Notes under the pieces: generated by a model
Seen by the model: the letters and a program-made list of their open reading frames with translations, nothing else
Database searches by the model: none
What the model was told of the DNA's origin: nothing
Shown: positions 1-8,685 of the stretch, piece after piece
How the letters are laid out: every line of letters starts with the position of its first letter
How positions within the stretch are numbered: position 1 is the first letter of the stretch
Program-made: the position numbers and the translations under genes
DNA from: Nocardia amikacinitolerans NBRC 108937
GTDB lineage: Bacteria; Actinomycetota; Actinomycetes; Mycobacteriales; Mycobacteriaceae
Assembly: GCF_001612615.1 (NCBI RefSeq)
Contig: NZ_BDAU01000051.1
Location: 1 to 63,177, forward strand
Length of the DNA stretch: 63,177 bases
Direction of reading: 5' to 3'

Positions 1-870
1 GTGTTCGATGCCCATGTCCACATCATCGATCCGCGGTTTCCGCTGATCGAGAACGAGGGCTACCTGCCCGACCCGTACACCATCGCCGATTATCGAAAGC
101 GCATGTCTCGCTTCGATATCGGCGGTGGCGCCGTGGTCAGCGCGTCGTTCCAGGGGACCGATCAGACCTATCTGAAGGCGGCGCTCGCCGAGCTCGGTGA
201 AGGGTGGGTCGGGGTCACCCGGCTCGACCTGGACGCCTCGGACGAGGAGATCCTCGAACTCGATCGCGTCGGCGTGCGCGCGCTGCGCTTCAACCTCAAG
301 CGCGCAGCCGCCGACATCACCCAGATGACGTTGCAGGCCCTGCGCGCCCACGAGCTGGCGGGCTGGCACGTCGAGTTGTACATGGACGGCCAGATGCTGG
401 CCTCCCTGCAACCGGTGATCTCCAAGTTGCCCGCCCTGTCGGTCGACCATCTCGGGATGTCCGAGGAGGGGCTGCCTTTCCTGCTCGACCTCGTCGACCG
501 CGGCGCCCGCGTGAAGGCGACCGGTTTCGGGCGGGTGGCGATGAACGTCGCGGAGACCCTGCGCCGCATCCACGCCGTGAACCCGCAGGCGCTGATGTTC
601 GGCACCGATCTGCCCGGCACCCGGGCCGGACGCCCGTTCCGCGACTCCGACGTCGACCTGATCTGCGATGTGGTCGGCGTCGACATGTACGCGGTGCTGG
701 AGGACAACGCCCGTTCCTTCTACCGGCTCCCCGCCAGGGAGCGCGTGGCGGAGGACCCGGTGCCGACGCTGCCGCTGCACCGCACCGAGCAGCCGACGCT
801 GCCGCTGCGCCGCGACGAACTGCCGAAACCCGCACCGGCGGACACCATTCCGTTCAGGGCGATCGAGTGA
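1..870 (+). CDS. Amidohydrolase-2 family TIM-barrel metal-dependent hydrolase
   Basis: Protein of 289 residues that opens with the FDAHVHIID metal-binding motif of the amidohydrolase-2 (2-pyrone-4,6-dicarboxylate lactonase-like) family. The C-terminal part has the FGTDLPGTR segment with the expected active-site Asp near residue 203, followed by a proline-rich tail from about residue 245. Such enzymes hydrolyse or decarboxylate cyclic carboxylates in the cytoplasm, but the substrate cannot be told from sequence. It starts with GTG at the very first base of the window. The family normally starts just before this motif, so the gene may be complete, but no upstream region is visible. Confidence 0.8.
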   Translation: MFDAHVHIIDPRFPLIENEGYLPDPYTIADYRKRMSRFDIGGGAVVSASFQGTDQTYLKAALAELGEGWVGVTRLDLDASDEEILELDRVGVRALRFNLKRAAADITQMTLQALRAHELAGWHVELYMDGQMLASLQPVISKLPALSVDHLGMSEEGLPFLLDLVDRGARVKATGFGRVAMNVAETLRRIHAVNPQALMFGTDLPGTRAGRPFRDSDVDLICDVVGVDMYAVLEDNARSFYRLPARERVAEDPVPTLPLHRTEQPTLPLRRDELPKPAPADTIPFRAIE

Positions 871-903
871 GTCCTAGCTCCGGGTAAATCCGCGCGTCGA
901 ATT

Positions 904-2301
904 ATGATGCGGCGCAAGCGCGTCCGCATCCGCCGAGACCATCGAGCCGACGAGCCGATATCGTCGAGGACGATGAGGTTTGGCAACGAGTGGCTGCGAC
1001 TCGGTAGGTACTTCCCGTCGCGGCGAACAGAACGTACCCCGAGCACGCGGCCCCTGGAGTTTCCGCGGAGCACTGCGACTCTTCTCCTCCTGCTCGCCTG
1101 CGCGATCACCGCGGTGACACTGATCTTCACCACCGTCGACCCGTGGCTGGACAAAGCGGGCATTCTGGCGGGCGGGCTCGACGTGCACGTCTATCGGGAC
1201 GGCGCTTGGCGGATACTGCACGACCACCCGCTGTACACCGAACCCACCGTGCGCGGGCTGCTCTATACCTACACGCCGTTCTCGGCGATCGTCTTCCTGC
1301 CGACCAACCTCATACCCTGGGAACTTACGAGTCCGATCTGGCTGACGCTGAACCTCGGTGTCCTGTTCGGCTGCGTCATGATGAGCTGGCGGCTGCTCGG
1401 CTACCGATGGACCGCGCGGCTGACTACGGTGAGCGCGCTGCTCGCGCTCACCTTCGCCTTCATCGAACCGGTCCGCACCACGCTGTTCTACGGGCAGATC
1501 AACCTCATTCTGATGCTGCTCGTGCTCTGGGTCTTCTCGCGTGACGAACACGCCAAGCTTCGGGGCGTGGGTGTCGGCATCGCCGCGGGCATCAAACTCG
1601 TGCCGCTGTACTTCGTCGTCCAGTTGCTCGCGTTGCGGCAATGGCGCTCGGCGGCCACGGCGGCGCTGACCTTTCTCGGCTCCGTCGTCCTGACCTGGCT
1701 CGTGCTGCCCGCCGACTCCCGCCAGTATTGGACCTCGACGTTCTTTCACTCGGAGCGCATCGCGCCGGACACCCATCCCGCCAACCAGTCCTTGCGCGGG
1801 GTCATCGCGCACTTGCTACACGGTCCCGCGCCGCTGTGGCTGTGGCTGCTGCTCGCGTTGCCGGTGCTGGCCGCCGGATTGGTTCTCACGACCGCGCTGC
1901 ATCGGCACGGCGAACGGCTCCTCTCGGTCACGGTCGCGGGCCTGACTTCGTGTGTGGTGTCGCCGTTTTCGTGGGGGCATCACTGGGTGTGGTTCGTTCC
2001 GTTGCTCGTCTACCTGGTGCATCGGGCGCAGTCCAACCCGCGCTGGTGGTCGGCCGCCGCCGTCCTCTATCTCTCGATCGGCGGCTGGGCCTACCACTGG
2101 AGCGAAACCTGGGTCAGTATCGGCGTTTTCCTGCTGCCGCCGTCGTGGCCGATCGCACCGGTGTTGATGAACATGTACGTGATCGCGTACCTGGTTGCGC
2201 TCTGCGCGATCGCCCTCATGCTCCGCCGCCGCGCTCAGGCGAGCGCCAGTGAGCGCGTGACGGAATCGGATTGCGAGGAACCGGATTTGGTTCGCTGCTG
2301 A
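904..2301 (+). CDS. GT87-type integral membrane mannosyltransferase (DUF2029)
   Basis: 465-residue polytopic membrane protein, with about ten hydrophobic segments starting near residue 60. The early luminal loop contains the GGLDVHVYRDGAW and LYTYTPFSAI motifs typical of the DUF2029/GT87 family, including the Asp expected to act with a polyprenyl-phosphate-mannose donor. Mycobacterial members add mannose to phosphatidylinositol mannosides or lipoglycans on the outer face of the membrane. The start is uncertain: ATG 904 gives an Arg-rich leader without a good ribosome-binding site, while ATG 973 follows GAGGA closely. The exact acceptor is unknown. Confidence 0.8.
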   Translation: MMRRKRVRIRRDHRADEPISSRTMRFGNEWLRLGRYFPSRRTERTPSTRPLEFPRSTATLLLLLACAITAVTLIFTTVDPWLDKAGILAGGLDVHVYRDGAWRILHDHPLYTEPTVRGLLYTYTPFSAIVFLPTNLIPWELTSPIWLTLNLGVLFGCVMMSWRLLGYRWTARLTTVSALLALTFAFIEPVRTTLFYGQINLILMLLVLWVFSRDEHAKLRGVGVGIAAGIKLVPLYFVVQLLALRQWRSAATAALTFLGSVVLTWLVLPADSRQYWTSTFFHSERIAPDTHPANQSLRGVIAHLLHGPAPLWLWLLLALPVLAAGLVLTTALHRHGERLLSVTVAGLTSCVVSPFSWGHHWVWFVPLLVYLVHRAQSNPRWWSAAAVLYLSIGGWAYHWSETWVSIGVFLLPPSWPIAPVLMNMYVIAYLVALCAIALMLRRRAQASASERVTESDCEEPDLVRC

Positions 2302-2355
2302 AAGACGCCCGACGCGAGCTGGACTGCGGCGGTCCGTCGCGCGTCGGCGGGGACG

Positions 2356-3006
2356 ATGATGGTCGGCATGCGGATTGCAGATCGTTTGTGGGATTCAGTC
2401 GCCTCGCAGTTGGGACGACCGCACGGGATAGCCGGACGCGTGGTCGGCCGGATCCTCAATCGCGGCAACTACGCCACCGTGACCGCGGCGGTAGCGGCCG
2501 CGGAACCTACTCCGGGTGCGACGGTGGCCGATATCGGGTTCGGCGGCGGCATCGGGCTCGACAAGCTACTGGCGGCGGTCGGCGCTACGGGTGTCGTGCA
2601 CGGCGTGGAGATCGCACCGACGATGATCGACGAGGCGGCCAAGCGGTTTCGGTCCGAGATCGCCGACGGTCGACTCGTGTTGCACACCGCCGCGATGCAC
2701 GAACTACCTTTGCCCGCAGCATCTCTGGATGCGTTGATCAGCACCAACACCGTCTACTTCATCGAGGACCTCGCCCCGGCGTTCGCCGAGTTGGCGCGCG
2801 TGCTGCGCCCATCCGGTCGGGTGGTGCTCGGCATCGGCGACCCCGCCGACATGGCGCGTATGCCGTTCACCGAGAACCGTTTTCGGCTGCGGCCGATCGC
2901 GGAGATCACCGAGCGGCTGGCGGACGCCGGTTTGGTTGTGCGGGAGGACCGTCGTATCCGCAACGGGCGCATCGAGTTCCACCTGCTGGTCTGTGGGCGC
3001 CCATAG
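2356..3006 (+). CDS. Class I SAM-dependent methyltransferase
   Basis: 216-residue protein with a Rossmann-type methyltransferase fold. Motif I is VADIGFGGGIGLDKLL (about residues 57-72), followed by the acidic ribose-binding HGVEIAP, and a DALISTNTVYFIEDLAPAF segment in the motif IV/V position. It resembles ubiquinone/menaquinone-type small-molecule methyltransferases, but no substrate-specific feature is recognisable. Several in-frame ATGs exist; 2368 (MRIADRLW) is an equally likely start. It lies 54 bp after the GT87 gene and ends before a strong hairpin terminator. Confidence 0.8.
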   Translation: MMVGMRIADRLWDSVASQLGRPHGIAGRVVGRILNRGNYATVTAAVAAAEPTPGATVADIGFGGGIGLDKLLAAVGATGVVHGVEIAPTMIDEAAKRFRSEIADGRLVLHTAAMHELPLPAASLDALISTNTVYFIEDLAPAFAELARVLRPSGRVVLGIGDPADMARMPFTENRFRLRPIAEITERLADAGLVVREDRRIRNGRIEFHLLVCGRP

Positions 3007-3187
3007 CCTTTCGTTCGGGCACTCTAGGGGTTCAGCGCTGTTCGGTGGGCGTGTCTCATGGACTCAGTGAGTCCGGCCGCGACGACGGCCACCTGGTGCG
3101 GAGCCCGGGCCGGGCCGCCGCGAACCAGATGGCCGCCTGATCGATCGCCGCCAACCCGACGGGCGATCGATCCGAGAACGCACGACC

Positions 3188-3216
3188 GGCGATCGGTGGG
3201 TGGTCCACCGATCGCC
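3188..3216. terminator. Bidirectional hairpin between methyltransferase and DoxX genes
   Basis: Perfect 12-bp inverted repeat (GGCGATCGGTGG and its complement) around a 5-base loop, between two convergently transcribed genes. There is no clear T-tract, as usual in high-GC actinobacteria. Confidence 0.6.
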
Positions 3217-3236
3217 GCTCGTACTTTATGGATTTG

Positions 3237-3674
3237 TCATCGCGAGAGCGAGTCGCGCAGATCGGTGATGGTGGCGCGGCGCTCGTAGGCGATCCAGGCG
3301 AAGATCGCGGCAAGCACCAGCGGGAAGATTCCCATCAGGGGCTTGTCGGCGATGAAAGCCTGTGTCCCGGCGGCGAGTACGGTGAGAACGGACAGACCCG
3401 CGGCAGCCAAGGCACTGAGCCGCGGCACCATCAGGCCGATACCACCCGCGACCTCCGCGACTCCGATGAAGATCAGCAGGCCGAAGGGGATGGTCAAATT
3501 CTCGGGGGCGTTCTCCGTCAAGGTATTCGGAATAACCAACTTCGGCCCGCCCGAGGCGATGATGAAGAACAGGCCGAGCAGGATCTGCAGGGTCCACAGG
3601 ACGCGGTTGCGGACCTTGCCGGGACGGTAGGTGACGTCGTTGGAGAAGCCGGCGGTGGAGTTGGCGGTGGTCAT
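3237..3674 (-). CDS. DoxX family membrane protein
   Basis: 145 residues with four hydrophobic helices. The LQILLGLFFIIASGGPKL N-terminal helix and the FIGVAEVAGGIGLMVPRL centre are typical of DoxX-like proteins. In mycobacteria a DoxX protein assembles with SodA and a thiol oxidoreductase in membrane redox homeostasis, but neither partner is nearby. ATG at 3674 begins MTTANSTAGF; an open frame continues upstream without family similarity. It is transcribed away from a 400-bp gene-poor stretch that must hold its promoter. Confidence 0.8.
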   Translation of the reverse strand: MTTANSTAGFSNDVTYRPGKVRNRVLWTLQILLGLFFIIASGGPKLVIPNTLTENAPENLTIPFGLLIFIGVAEVAGGIGLMVPRLSALAAAGLSVLTVLAAGTQAFIADKPLMGIFPLVLAAIFAWIAYERRATITDLRDSLSR

Positions 3675-4077
3675 TTCTGGTCCTTCTGGTCGGTCGCGCC
3701 GGGTTGGTAGCGCGTTCAACGGATAGGACGGAGCACCGCCCGAGAACTCATCGCTGTCCGCGAAAATTCTCGAAACCGGGGTCGTACTGCCCCAGCGCCG
3801 GACTCCGCAGTGCTGCACCACCTGCGACTCGAGGTCGCGGGCCGCGCCTCTCCGAGCAGACATCCACGAGATCGCCGAGGAGCTCGACATCCGCCCTCGC
3901 AAAATCCACCGACACCGCAGTGGACCTCGACAGCGGTCGTGTGTACGAACCTTCGAGCCGACGATCGCTTCTCTACACGCGCAGGCGATCAGAAGCCGAC
4001 AGCGCCGGTTTTCACTGTGAATACGTTGAGTCGCAAAGAGTTCGCGGCATCGCACCGTATTCGTGTAGGACCACACT
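3675..4077. other. 403-bp stretch without a supported gene
   Basis: This lies between the divergent doxX and GNAT genes and must hold their promoters. A plus-strand frame near 3855-3920 translates to a short helix-turn-helix-looking segment (IHEIAEELDIRPRKIH), but no start, ribosome-binding site or full domain accompanies it. It may be the remnant of a regulator. Nothing else is recognisable. Confidence 0.4.
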
Positions 4078-4638
4078 GTGAGGATGCGCAACGTGACCTG
4101 GCCGATGCACCTACCCGACGAACGTTTGGACGACGGCGAGGTTTCGTTGCGGCCGTACACTTCCGCCGACGCCGAGCAGTTGTTTCGCGCGGTATGCGAC
4201 GAACGAGCGTGGGAACACCTTCCCGGGAGAATCCCAAGCGATTTCGGTGAGCTCGATGCCGGCATCCTGGCGAGGGTCGCCGACGGACACTGGCTCACCT
4301 TCACCGTGCGCCGTGCGGGGGCGGTGGTCGGCCGGACATCGGTGATCTGGGAGAGTTCGGCCCCCGAGGGCGTGGAGATCGGCGGAACGCAGTTCGACCC
4401 CGCCGTCTGGGGTACCGGGGTCAACACGCGTGTGAAGCGGATGCTGATCCGGGAGGTGTTCGATCAGGGCGCGGCTTGGATCGGATTCCGAACCGACGAA
4501 CGAAACAGTCGATCGGCGGCCGCGATTCGCAAGCTCGGTGCGACGGACCTCGGCGTACATCAGGACACTCTCATCCGCCGGGACGGCAGTGTGCGTCGCA
4601 GCCGGTTCTTCCGCCTCGACCGCCCGACGACGTACTGA
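4078..4638 (+). CDS. GNAT family N-acetyltransferase (RimJ/RimL type)
   Basis: 186 residues with the RimJ/RimL-type acetyltransferase layout: N-terminal VSLRPYTSADAEQLF, central WLTFTVRRAGAVVGRTSV, an acetyl-CoA-binding region around TGVNTRVKRMLIREVF, and the NSRSAAAIRKLGA motif near residue 145. These enzymes use acetyl-CoA to acetylate protein N-termini or small amines. The specific target is unknown. The start is GTG 4078 or, giving a nearly identical protein, ATG 4084. It is followed closely by the isomerase gene. Confidence 0.85.
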   Translation: MRMRNVTWPMHLPDERLDDGEVSLRPYTSADAEQLFRAVCDERAWEHLPGRIPSDFGELDAGILARVADGHWLTFTVRRAGAVVGRTSVIWESSAPEGVEIGGTQFDPAVWGTGVNTRVKRMLIREVFDQGAAWIGFRTDERNSRSAAAIRKLGATDLGVHQDTLIRRDGSVRRSRFFRLDRPTTY

Positions 4639-4665
4639 GGGCCACCCGGCGCCTATCGTGGTGGC

Positions 4666-5115
4666 ATGCGGATCTCGGTGGCGGCGGACGAGTACGTCGG
4701 GGTGGCAAGGGAACTGGTCGACGAGCTGGGTAGGCGGGGGTTCGAGGGTGTGTTGACGCACGGTGCGTTGTCGGAGGTCGAGCGGGACGACTGGGCTTGG
4801 GCCAGCGAGGCTGCGGCGCGTGATGTCGCGGAGGGGCGCGCCGACCAGGCGATCGTGTGTTGTTGGACGGGGACCGGTGCGTCGATCGCGGCGAACAAGG
4901 TGGCGGGGATTCGGGCCGCGCTGTGCGGTGATGCCGCGACGGCCGCAGGGGCGCGGAAGTGGAACGACGCGAATGTGCTTGCGCTGAGCCTGCGTTCGAC
5001 TTCGGCGGCCGAGCTCACCGAGATTCTCGATGCCTGGTTCGCGGGGGAGCCGAGCGCGGACGCGGCCGATCGGGCGAATATCGCGCACTTGGCGAAGATC
5101 GAGCGGGGGCGCTGA
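4666..5115 (+). CDS. RpiB/LacA/LacB family sugar-phosphate isomerase
   Basis: 149 residues, the usual RpiB length. It opens with MRISVAADE, contains the THGAL segment, and a WTGTGASIAANKVAGIRAALC active-site loop preceded by Cys-Cys, with NDANVLALSLR near residue 105. The family interconverts ribose 5-phosphate and ribulose 5-phosphate or related sugar phosphates. Whether it is the main Rpi of the cell or a specialised paralogue cannot be told. The start is ATG 4666, 27 bp after the acetyltransferase. Confidence 0.85.
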   Translation: MRISVAADEYVGVARELVDELGRRGFEGVLTHGALSEVERDDWAWASEAAARDVAEGRADQAIVCCWTGTGASIAANKVAGIRAALCGDAATAAGARKWNDANVLALSLRSTSAAELTEILDAWFAGEPSADAADRANIAHLAKIERGR

Positions 5116-5158
5116 GCCTTAGGGGTCACGGCCCGCTACGTCCGGTGGGATCAGCCAT

Positions 5159-5194
5159 TGACAGTATCCTGTCAAATATGACAGCATACTGTCA
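5159..5194. promoter_or_regulatory. Tandem 16-bp palindromes, probable MarR operators
   Basis: Two near-identical palindromes, TGACAGTATCCTGTCA (5159-5174) and TGACAGCATACTGTCA (5179-5194), are spaced 20 bp centre to centre, so on the same face of the helix. The second overlaps the ATG of the PfpI-like gene. A TTGACA (5158-5163) is embedded. The adjacent MarR gene is the obvious ligand, which would make the pair autoregulated. Confidence 0.75.
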
Positions 5195-5829
5195 TGACGA
5201 CGAAGACGGTGCACACCGCGATCTACGACACGCTCGCCGACTGGGAGGTCGGAGCCGCCACCGCGCACATCAACAACCCGGCCTGGCAGGTCGCGCCGGG
5301 CACGTTCCAGGTCAGGACGGTCGGACTCACTCGGGAACCGATCACCACCAAGGGCGGCATGCGCATCACGCCCGATCTCGCGCTGGACGAGTTGTCCCCC
5401 GCCGAGAGCGCGATGCTGATCCTGCCTGGCGCCGACACCTGGATGACCGGCGAACTCACCCCGTTCACCCGCAAGGCACGTGAATTCCTCGACGCGGGCG
5501 TTCCGGTCGCGGCCATCTGCGGCGCGACTTTCGGCCTGGCCAAGGAGGGTCTGCTGGACGACAAGGCGCACACCAGCAACGTCGCCGAATTCCTCCTCTA
5601 CAGCGGCTACGCGGGCGCGGACCGCTACGTAGAGCAGCCCGCGGTGACCGACGGCAACGTCGTCACGGCCTCGGCGACAGCGCCGTTCGAGTTCGCCCGC
5701 GAGGTGCTCGGCTTGCTCGGCGTCTACGAACCGCACATCCTCGACGCCTGGTACCGGCTCTTCGCGCACAGCGATCCGGCGGCCTACGCGGAGCTCGACG
5801 CCTACGACAAGGCAGCATCGGGGGCATGA
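5194..5829 (+). CDS. DJ-1/PfpI family protein (type 1 glutamine amidotransferase-like)
   Basis: 211 residues of the DJ-1/PfpI superfamily. The AAICGATFGLAKEG segment puts the nucleophile-elbow Cys at residue 109, and LILPGADTWM around 76-85 carries the conserved strand and turn. Members act as proteases, glyoxalases or stress chaperones; the activity is not predictable here. The start overlaps the second operator palindrome and has no Shine-Dalgarno, which suggests a leaderless or very short leader mRNA. Its end overlaps the MarR gene by four bases (ATGA), so the two are translationally coupled. Confidence 0.85.
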   Translation: MTTKTVHTAIYDTLADWEVGAATAHINNPAWQVAPGTFQVRTVGLTREPITTKGGMRITPDLALDELSPAESAMLILPGADTWMTGELTPFTRKAREFLDAGVPVAAICGATFGLAKEGLLDDKAHTSNVAEFLLYSGYAGADRYVEQPAVTDGNVVTASATAPFEFAREVLGLLGVYEPHILDAWYRLFAHSDPAAYAELDAYDKAASGA

Positions 5830-6302
5830 CGCAAACACCGGAGCAGGAGCTGTTCAGCGCCGCCGCGATCACCTCGTTCCGGCTCAACGGCCAGTTCCTC
5901 GCCATCGCCGAGGAACTGGCCAAACCCGCGGGCATCACCGCGGCGTGGTGGCAGGTGCTCGGCGCGGTGCTGCACGAGCCGCTGCCCGTGGCGGGCATCG
6001 CGCGCGCCATGGGCATCACCCGCCAGAGCGTGCAGCGCATCGCGGACCTGTTGGTGGACAAGGGACTAGCCGAATACCGCCCGAACCCCGCGCACCGCCG
6101 CGCCAAGCTGGTCGCCATCACCGAGGAGGGCCACGCGGCCGTCCAGCGCATCAACCCCCGGCACGCGGTCTTCGCCGACCGGCTCGCCGCCGAGCTCGGC
6201 ACGGACGAATTCGCCCGCATCGTCGAAGCGCTGACCCGGCTGTCCGCAGCGGTCGATGCGATGACCGAGCGCGAAGGCCGGCCGCCGAAATCCCGAGCGT
6301 GA
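5826..6302 (+). CDS. MarR family transcriptional regulator
   Basis: 158 residues with the MarR winged helix: helices at 30-60, recognition helix around GITRQSVQRIADLLVDKGLAEY, and a wing at NPAHRRAKLVAITEEG. Dimerisation helices flank it. It is translationally coupled to the PfpI-like gene, and the doubled palindrome upstream of that gene is its probable operator. MarR proteins commonly sense phenolics or oxidants. A decayed copy of its 3' end follows immediately (6304-6390). Confidence 0.85.
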   Translation: MTQTPEQELFSAAAITSFRLNGQFLAIAEELAKPAGITAAWWQVLGAVLHEPLPVAGIARAMGITRQSVQRIADLLVDKGLAEYRPNPAHRRAKLVAITEEGHAAVQRINPRHAVFADRLAAELGTDEFARIVEALTRLSAAVDAMTEREGRPPKSRA

Positions 6303-6303
6303 T

Positions 6304-6390
6304 CGCCGACCGACTCGCCGCAGAGTTCGGCGCCGAATTCGCCCACGCGTCGAGGCGCCGCCGGGTGCGCTCGATGCGATCACCAAGCTG
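6304..6390 (+). pseudogene. Degenerate duplicate of the marR 3' end
   Basis: Bases just after the marR stop encode ADRLAAEFGAEFA, which closely matches ADRLAAELGTDEFA near the MarR C-terminus at DNA and protein level. A further match, CTCGATGCGATCACC versus GTCGATGCGATGACC, follows. The frame is broken after this. It reads as an old tandem duplication remnant. The rest of the interval to 6531 has nothing recognisable. Confidence 0.55.
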
Positions 6391-6531
6391 CCTCGGGCAG
6401 CGGAGTTCGACCGAAGGAACACGCGCCTCGGCGAAACGCCGACCTCGAAACGCTGACTCGGCCGTCCACCACTGCCGCCCCGATCAGCGGCCAGATCAAC
6501 GATCAGCGGACGCGGAAACCAGCGAGCCCTC

Positions 6532-7329
6532 TCAGTCGAACGGCTTGCCCGTACGCCCCACCAGATCCGCCACCGAATCGATCACGCTCGTCGGCCGATA
6601 CGGATACTGCTCGACCGACGCCCTGGTCGAAATCCCACTGGTCACCAGAATGGTGCGCATCCCAGCCTCCAACCCGGAGATCACATCGGTGTCCATGCGA
6701 TCGCCGATCATCACCGTCGACTGCGAGTGCGCGCCGAGGCGCCGCAACGCCGAACGCATCATCAGCGGGTTGGGCTTGCCGACGTAATAGGGCTCGCGGC
6801 CGGTCGCGCGGGTGATCAACGCGGCGACCGAGCCGGTGGCGGGCAGCACGCCCTCGCGGGACGGTCCGGTGGCGTCGGGGTTGGTGGCGATGAAGCGGGC
6901 GCCGCGTTCGACGAGGCGGATGGCGGTGGTGATGGCTTCGAAGGAGTAGGTGCGGGTCTCGCCGAGCACGACGTAGTCGGGGTCGCTGTCGGTCAGTACG
7001 TACCCGATCTCGTGCAGGGCGGTGGTGAGCCCGGATTCGCCCACCACGTAAGCGGTTCCGTTGGGGCGCTGATCATCGAGGAAGCTGGCGGTGGCTAGCG
7101 CGGAGGTCCAGATGGCCTCCTCCGGGATGTCGAGGCCGGTCTTGCGCAGCCGCGCCTGGAGATCGCGGGGTGTGCGGATCGAGTTGTTGGTGAGCACGAG
7201 GAACGGCGTTTCGTTGGCACGCAGTTCGGCGAGGAACTCGTCGGCGCCGGGCACCAGGTGCTCCTCGCTCACCAACACCCCGTCCATGTCGGTCAGGTAG
7301 GACAGGATCGGCTCGTTGTCTGCGTTCAC
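6532..7329 (-). CDS. HAD superfamily IIA phosphatase (NagD-like)
   Basis: 265 residues with all HAD-IIA hallmarks: motif I LTDMDGVLV near residue 13, motif II LVLTNNS, the VGKPNPLMM motif III region and the VMIGDRMDTD motif IV. NagD-like enzymes dephosphorylate nucleotides or small phosphorylated metabolites such as phosphoglycolate. The GTG at 7329 (MNADNEPILS) gives the family's usual N-terminus; the longer open frame upstream is not family-like. It is divergent from fgd with a shared 160-bp promoter region. Confidence 0.85.
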   Translation of the reverse strand: MNADNEPILSYLTDMDGVLVSEEHLVPGADEFLAELRANETPFLVLTNNSIRTPRDLQARLRKTGLDIPEEAIWTSALATASFLDDQRPNGTAYVVGESGLTTALHEIGYVLTDSDPDYVVLGETRTYSFEAITTAIRLVERGARFIATNPDATGPSREGVLPATGSVAALITRATGREPYYVGKPNPLMMRSALRRLGAHSQSTVMIGDRMDTDVISGLEAGMRTILVTSGISTRASVEQYPYRPTSVIDSVADLVGRTGKPFD

Positions 7330-7489
7330 CAGACAATTGTCGGTTATCCCGGCGCGCGAGTCAGCGGACTCGGCGCAGATGCGGCCGGTCACACACTCGT
7401 GCGACACCGTGACTATGGTCGAAGCAGGCCGTGCGAGAACGGGGTGCGGAAGGCCGCACCGGCACAGCGAAGCGACAGGAGTGGCGCAC

Positions 7490-8500
7490 ATGGGTGATCT
7501 GAAGCTCGGGTACAAGGCGTCCGCGGAGCAGTTCGGGCCGCGCGAGCTGGTGGAGATCGCGGTGCTCGCCGAGGAGCACGGTTTGGACAGCGCCTCGGTG
7601 AGCGACCACTTCCAGCCGTGGCGGCACAAGGGCGGGCACGCGCCGTTCTCGCTGGCCTGGATGGCCGCCGTCGGCGAGCGCACCAAGCGCATCCAGCTCG
7701 GCACCTCGGTGCTCACCCCGACCTTCCGGTACAACCCCGCGGTGATCGCGCAGGCCTTCGCGACCATGGGTTGCCTGTACCCGAACCGCGTCATGCTCGG
7801 CGTCGGCACCGGCGAGGCGCTCAACGAGATCGCCACCGGCTACACCGGCGAATGGCCGGAATTCAAGGAGCGTTTCGCGCGACTGCGCGAGTCGGTGGAC
7901 CTGATGCGCGCGCTGTGGACCGGTGACCGCGTCGACTACGACGGCGAGTACTACCGCACTGTCGGCGCCTCGATCTACGACGTGCCCGAGGGCGGCATTC
8001 CGATCTACATCGCCGCGGGCGGCCCGCTGGTCGCGCGGTACGCGGGCCGCGCGGGCGACGGCTTCATCTGCACCTCGGGCAAGGGCATGGACCTCTACAC
8101 CGAGAAACTGATGCCTGCCGTCGCCGAGGGCGCCGCCAAGGTCGGACGCACCGTCGAGGACATCGACAGGATGATCGAGATCAAGATCTCCTACGACACC
8201 GATCCCGAACTGGCGCTGGAGAACACGCGCTTCTGGGCGCCGCTCTCGCTGACCGCCGAGCAGAAGCACAGCATCACCGACCCGATCGAGATGGAAGCCG
8301 CCGCCGACGCGCTGCCCATCGAGCAGATCGCCAAGCGCTGGATCGTCGCCAGCGATCCCGACGAGGCCGTCGCCCAGATCCAGCCCTACCTCGACGCGGG
8401 CCTGAACCACCTGGTCTTCCACGCCCCCGGCCACGACCAGCGTCGCTTCCTCGACCTCTTCCAGCGCGACCTGGCCCCTCGCCTGCGCAAGCTCGGCTGA
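7490..8500 (+). CDS. fgd: F420-dependent glucose-6-phosphate dehydrogenase
   Basis: 336 residues, the same length as mycobacterial FGD1. The enzyme oxidises glucose 6-phosphate to 6-phosphogluconolactone while reducing cofactor F420, and is the main source of F420H2 in these bacteria. The known active-site residues His40, Trp44 and Glu109 all fall at identical positions (SDHFQPW and GVGTGEA). ATG 7490 is preceded by a GACAGGAG ribosome-binding site. Order (fgd followed by pta and ackA) matches M. tuberculosis, except for three inserted genes. A strong hairpin follows the stop codon. Confidence 0.95.
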   Translation: MGDLKLGYKASAEQFGPRELVEIAVLAEEHGLDSASVSDHFQPWRHKGGHAPFSLAWMAAVGERTKRIQLGTSVLTPTFRYNPAVIAQAFATMGCLYPNRVMLGVGTGEALNEIATGYTGEWPEFKERFARLRESVDLMRALWTGDRVDYDGEYYRTVGASIYDVPEGGIPIYIAAGGPLVARYAGRAGDGFICTSGKGMDLYTEKLMPAVAEGAAKVGRTVEDIDRMIEIKISYDTDPELALENTRFWAPLSLTAEQKHSITDPIEMEAAADALPIEQIAKRWIVASDPDEAVAQIQPYLDAGLNHLVFHAPGHDQRRFLDLFQRDLAPRLRKLG

Positions 8501-8516
8501 GAGGTTCGAACTCACT

Positions 8517-8544
8517 GATGGGTGGCGCCGTTGTGCCACCCATC
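8517..8544 (+). terminator. Hairpin after fgd
   Basis: Perfect 10-bp stem (GATGGGTGGC with its complement) and an 8-base loop, 16 bp after the fgd stop codon. Confidence 0.65.
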
Positions 8545-8685
8545 GGCATGTTCGGCGTGCCAAGGCGGGCCGTCGCCGAGTCTTGCGGACACGCGTGACC
8601 ATGAACCGGGTCGGCAGCGAAGTCGCGGTTACCGTGGGACGCGTGCCGACCGGGCGCAGCCGTACACCCCTTCGATCGGGAGGTA

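Noticed and set aside
3704..4250. Plus-strand frames in the gap before the GNAT gene
   Set aside because: Arg/Ser-rich translations, no start signals; one short helix-turn-helix-like stretch is too little to call a gene.
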